Shown here: positions 24,832-26,349 of the stretch, in pieces
How the letters are laid out: every line of letters starts with the position of its first letter
How positions within the stretch are numbered: position 1 is the stretch's first letter
Origin: Acrasis kona
Taxonomy: Eukaryota > Heterolobosea > Eutetramitea > Acrasida > Acrasidae
Assembly: GCA_026419775.2 (NCBI GenBank)
Contig: JAOPGA020001620.1
Location: 1 to 26,349, forward strand
Length of the DNA stretch: 26,349 bases
Direction of reading: 5' to 3'
The notes under the pieces: model-generated
Told to the model about the DNA's origin: nothing
Database searches by the model: none
What the model saw: the letters and a program-made list of their open reading frames with translations, nothing else
Made by a program: the position numbers and the translations under genes

Positions 24832-26349
24832 TTATTCAACATCATGATTAATACTATGAACTTTTCCCCTTCTTCTAAATATTATGCATGAAATTACAAC
24901 CATAGAAATTGCACCCACCGCAAGGATGCCCGACATGAAAACTATAACAAGAACAATAGCAAGGGTTTTTGAATCATACGAAGAAATATCAGAACTTAAT
25001 TGATTACCCGTGGTGCCATTATTATTAAATATCAATATTCCTGCTTCATACAAATTGACGCTAACATTCTGTGATTCGCTCTTAATGGATCTCATAGATG
25101 AGCCATCACTATATACCATATTACTCTGAGATATCATCAAAGAAGATGGTGTTGATATGAATAAATTATAAATTGCAGCCGATACACCATTTGAAGAGCA
25201 ACACACCTCATTAGATCCGCTATATAAGCATCCAGTAATGTTGTAGGTCGTCAAATCTATATACTTGAAGAAGAGATTTACTGAATAAACTTTCTTTAAC
25301 TCAAATGCACATTTTTTTGTAAATACTGTTGTTGAATTTCCATTGGATATTACAATATTAATATGTGAGTATGGAGATTGATAAGAAAGTGCCAACAGTG
25401 CACGAGCCGACAAAGAGGAGGTTAATGAAATTTCGAATGGATTGACATCAAGGGAGGAGGCAATGATGGAGAACTTACTATATCCGAATGCATTATTAAT
25501 TCTTAATGGGTTGTTTGTAACTAGTGCTCTTCTTGATAATATTCCTTTGATTAAAGTCGATTGCAACTGAATTGCCTGTTGGTCGTCTTGATCTGTCACA
25601 ACTGATAGTTGAGGAGCACCGTCTGAGCCATCCGCAAGTGATTGGTTGCCACTAAAGTAGTTTTGAACAGCGTCTATAGATGTGAATGTAGTGGGTGTAT
25701 ACACTGTATCATTAAGAATTGGTGAAGTAGGGGTGGGAGTGGGAATAGGTGTCTCAGTGGTGGGTGTTGGCGCTGATGTAGGTGTTGGTATTAGAGTGGG
25801 AGTTAATGTTGGAGTAGGGGTTGGTGTGGGAGTTGGCGTTGGAGTATGTGTTGGAGTTAAAGTAGGTGTAGTTGTCTGAGTAGGGGTTGGTGTAGGAGTA
25901 GGGGTCTGTGTGGGTGTGTAAGTTGATGTTGGGGTGGGGGTTGGAGTAGGAGTTGGGGTATTTGTGGGAGTTGGTGTAGGGGTCGGTGTTGGAGTTGGTG
26001 TAGGTGTAGATGTAGGGGTTGGTGTGGGAGTAGGGGTTGGTGTAGGTGTAGGGGATGGTGTAAGGGTTGGAGTAGGGGTTGGAGTTGGTGTAGGGGTTGG
26101 TGTAGGTGTAAGAGTAGGTGTTGGTGTTGGTGTAGGTGTAGGTGTAGGTGTTGGAGTTGGTGTAGGGGTTGGTGTAGGTGTGGGAGTTGGTGTAGGAGTA
26201 GGTGTAGGTGTAGGTGTAGGTGTTGGTGTAGGGGTTGGAGTTGGTGTGGGGGTTGGTGTAGGGGTTGGTGTAGGAGTAGGAGTAGGGGTTGGTGTAGGAG
26301 TAGGAGTAGGGGTTGGTGTGGGGGTTGGAGTAGGGGTTGGTGTAGGGGT
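24832..26349 (-). CDS. mucin-like type I membrane protein with (Thr-Pro)n stalk, 5' end outside window
   Basis: The minus-strand frame is open from the right edge of the window to TAA at 24832 (at least 505 codons), so the start lies beyond 26349. From the edge to about 25715 it encodes roughly 100 Thr-Pro dipeptides with rare Ser, Gln, Asn and Leu changes, an extended stalk suited to O-glycosylation or hydroxyproline-type modification. Then comes an extracellular domain of about 220 residues with N-glycosylation sequons, Cys residues (CAFEL, GCLYSG, CCSSNG) and a beta-sandwich feel (LamG-like at best), one TM segment ([18 protein letters not shown]..) and a short basic tail RRRGKVHS. It is probably a cell-surface adhesin or wall protein. 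AATAAA contains the stop (minus 24836-24831). Confidence 0.8.
   Translation of the reverse strand, partial: TPTPTPTPTPTPTPTPTPTPTPTPTPTPTPTPTPTPTPTPTPTPTPTPTPTPTPTPTPTPTPTPTPTPTPTPTPTPTPTLTPTPTPTPTPTPTPTLTPSPTPTPTPTPTPTPTSTPTPTPTPTPTPTPTNTPTPTPTPTPTSTYTPTQTPTPTPTPTQTTTPTLTPTHTPTPTPTPTPTPTLTPTLIPTPTSAPTPTTETPIPTPTPTSPILNDTVYTPTTFTSIDAVQNYFSGNQSLADGSDGAPQLSVVTDQDDQQAIQLQSTLIKGILSRRALVTNNPLRINNAFGYSKFSIIASSLDVNPFEISLTSSLSARALLALSYQSPYSHINIVISNGNSTTVFTKKCAFELKKVYSVNLFFKYIDLTTYNITGCLYSGSNEVCCSSNGVSAAIYNLFISTPSSLMISQSNMVYSDGSSMRSIKSESQNVSVNLYEAGILIFNNNGTTGNQLSSDISSYDSKTLAIVLVIVFMSGILAVGAISMVVISCIIFRRRGKVHSINHDVE
25715..26349. repeat. hexanucleotide repeat (TP codons), about 635 bp to window edge
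   Basis: Degenerate 6-bp repeat, plus strand (A/G/T)GT(A/G/T)GG, about 105 units. In the minus-strand frame every unit is Thr-Pro. Third codon positions vary freely (ACA/ACC/ACT and CCA/CCT/CCC) while ACG and CCG are nearly absent. The plus strand is very G-rich with many GGGGTTGG blocks. Confidence 0.9.

Noticed and set aside
25682-25879. Gly/Val repeat ORF on the plus strand
   Set aside because: It is the complement of the Thr-Pro repeat; only the minus frame has a flanking domain, TM segment and poly(A) signal.
25715-26349. CRISPR-like or telomere-like array
   Set aside because: Units are 6 bp with no spacers, and the pattern is explained by Thr-Pro codons.

Overview
The window is nuclear DNA of a compact, gene-dense eukaryote, most likely a free-living unicellular protist. 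Evidence: spliceosomal introns with GT..AG ends that are mostly 37-44 nt long; eukaryote-only genes (PAF1, WDR36/UTP21, PP4 catalytic subunit, TRAP-gamma, a BORCS6-like protein); Pol III tRNA genes ending in T-runs; AATAAA signals at gene ends; and a standard genetic code. A seven-helix receptor fused to an RGS domain, many secreted proteins and MRH/YrhK-like membrane proteins would suit an amoeboid or heterolobosean-type protist, but this lineage guess is weak.

Layout. 1-3.1 kb: the tail of a plus-strand gene, a head-to-head pair of Myb/SANT-like nuclear proteins with start codons only 34 bp apart, a secreted LysM plus double-psi-barrel protein, and a small Pro/Thr/Cys secreted protein. 3.4-6.7 kb: a 7TM-RGS receptor, a doubtful small secreted ORF and a four-exon secreted GH130-like gene. 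6.8-7.5 kb: two inverted tRNA-Ile(AAT) genes. 8.0-12.3 kb: PP4 catalytic subunit, a Cys-rich secreted protein, a small SAP-like gene, an NmrA-like protein, a tRNA-Arg(TCT) and an adjacent gene remnant. 13.5-17.7 kb: a secreted EGF/ferritin-like protein, a broken gene fossil, a six-helix membrane protein and a third tRNA-Ile. 17.9-24.7 kb: PAF1, TRAP-gamma, an MRH/mannose-6-phosphate-receptor-like protein, UTP21 and a BORCS6-like subunit. 24.8 kb to the end: the C-terminal part of a mucin-like membrane protein with about 100 Thr-Pro dipeptides.

Themes. The genes are mostly unrelated housekeeping or secretory genes, not an operon or defence island. Four observations stand out. (1) All four tRNA genes have an 18-nt D-loop. 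In the three tRNA-Ile copies a 9-nt insert there is the only part that differs, which suggests a tiny D-loop intron. (2) Introns are extremely short, down to an inferred 25 nt in TRAP-gamma. (3) In eight protein genes the AATAAA signal overlaps the stop codon. (4) An exact ERSE-II-type element lies upstream of TRAP-gamma.

Several open frames begin at GTG or TTG. I moved these to the first credible ATG, guided by homology, signal peptides or splicing.
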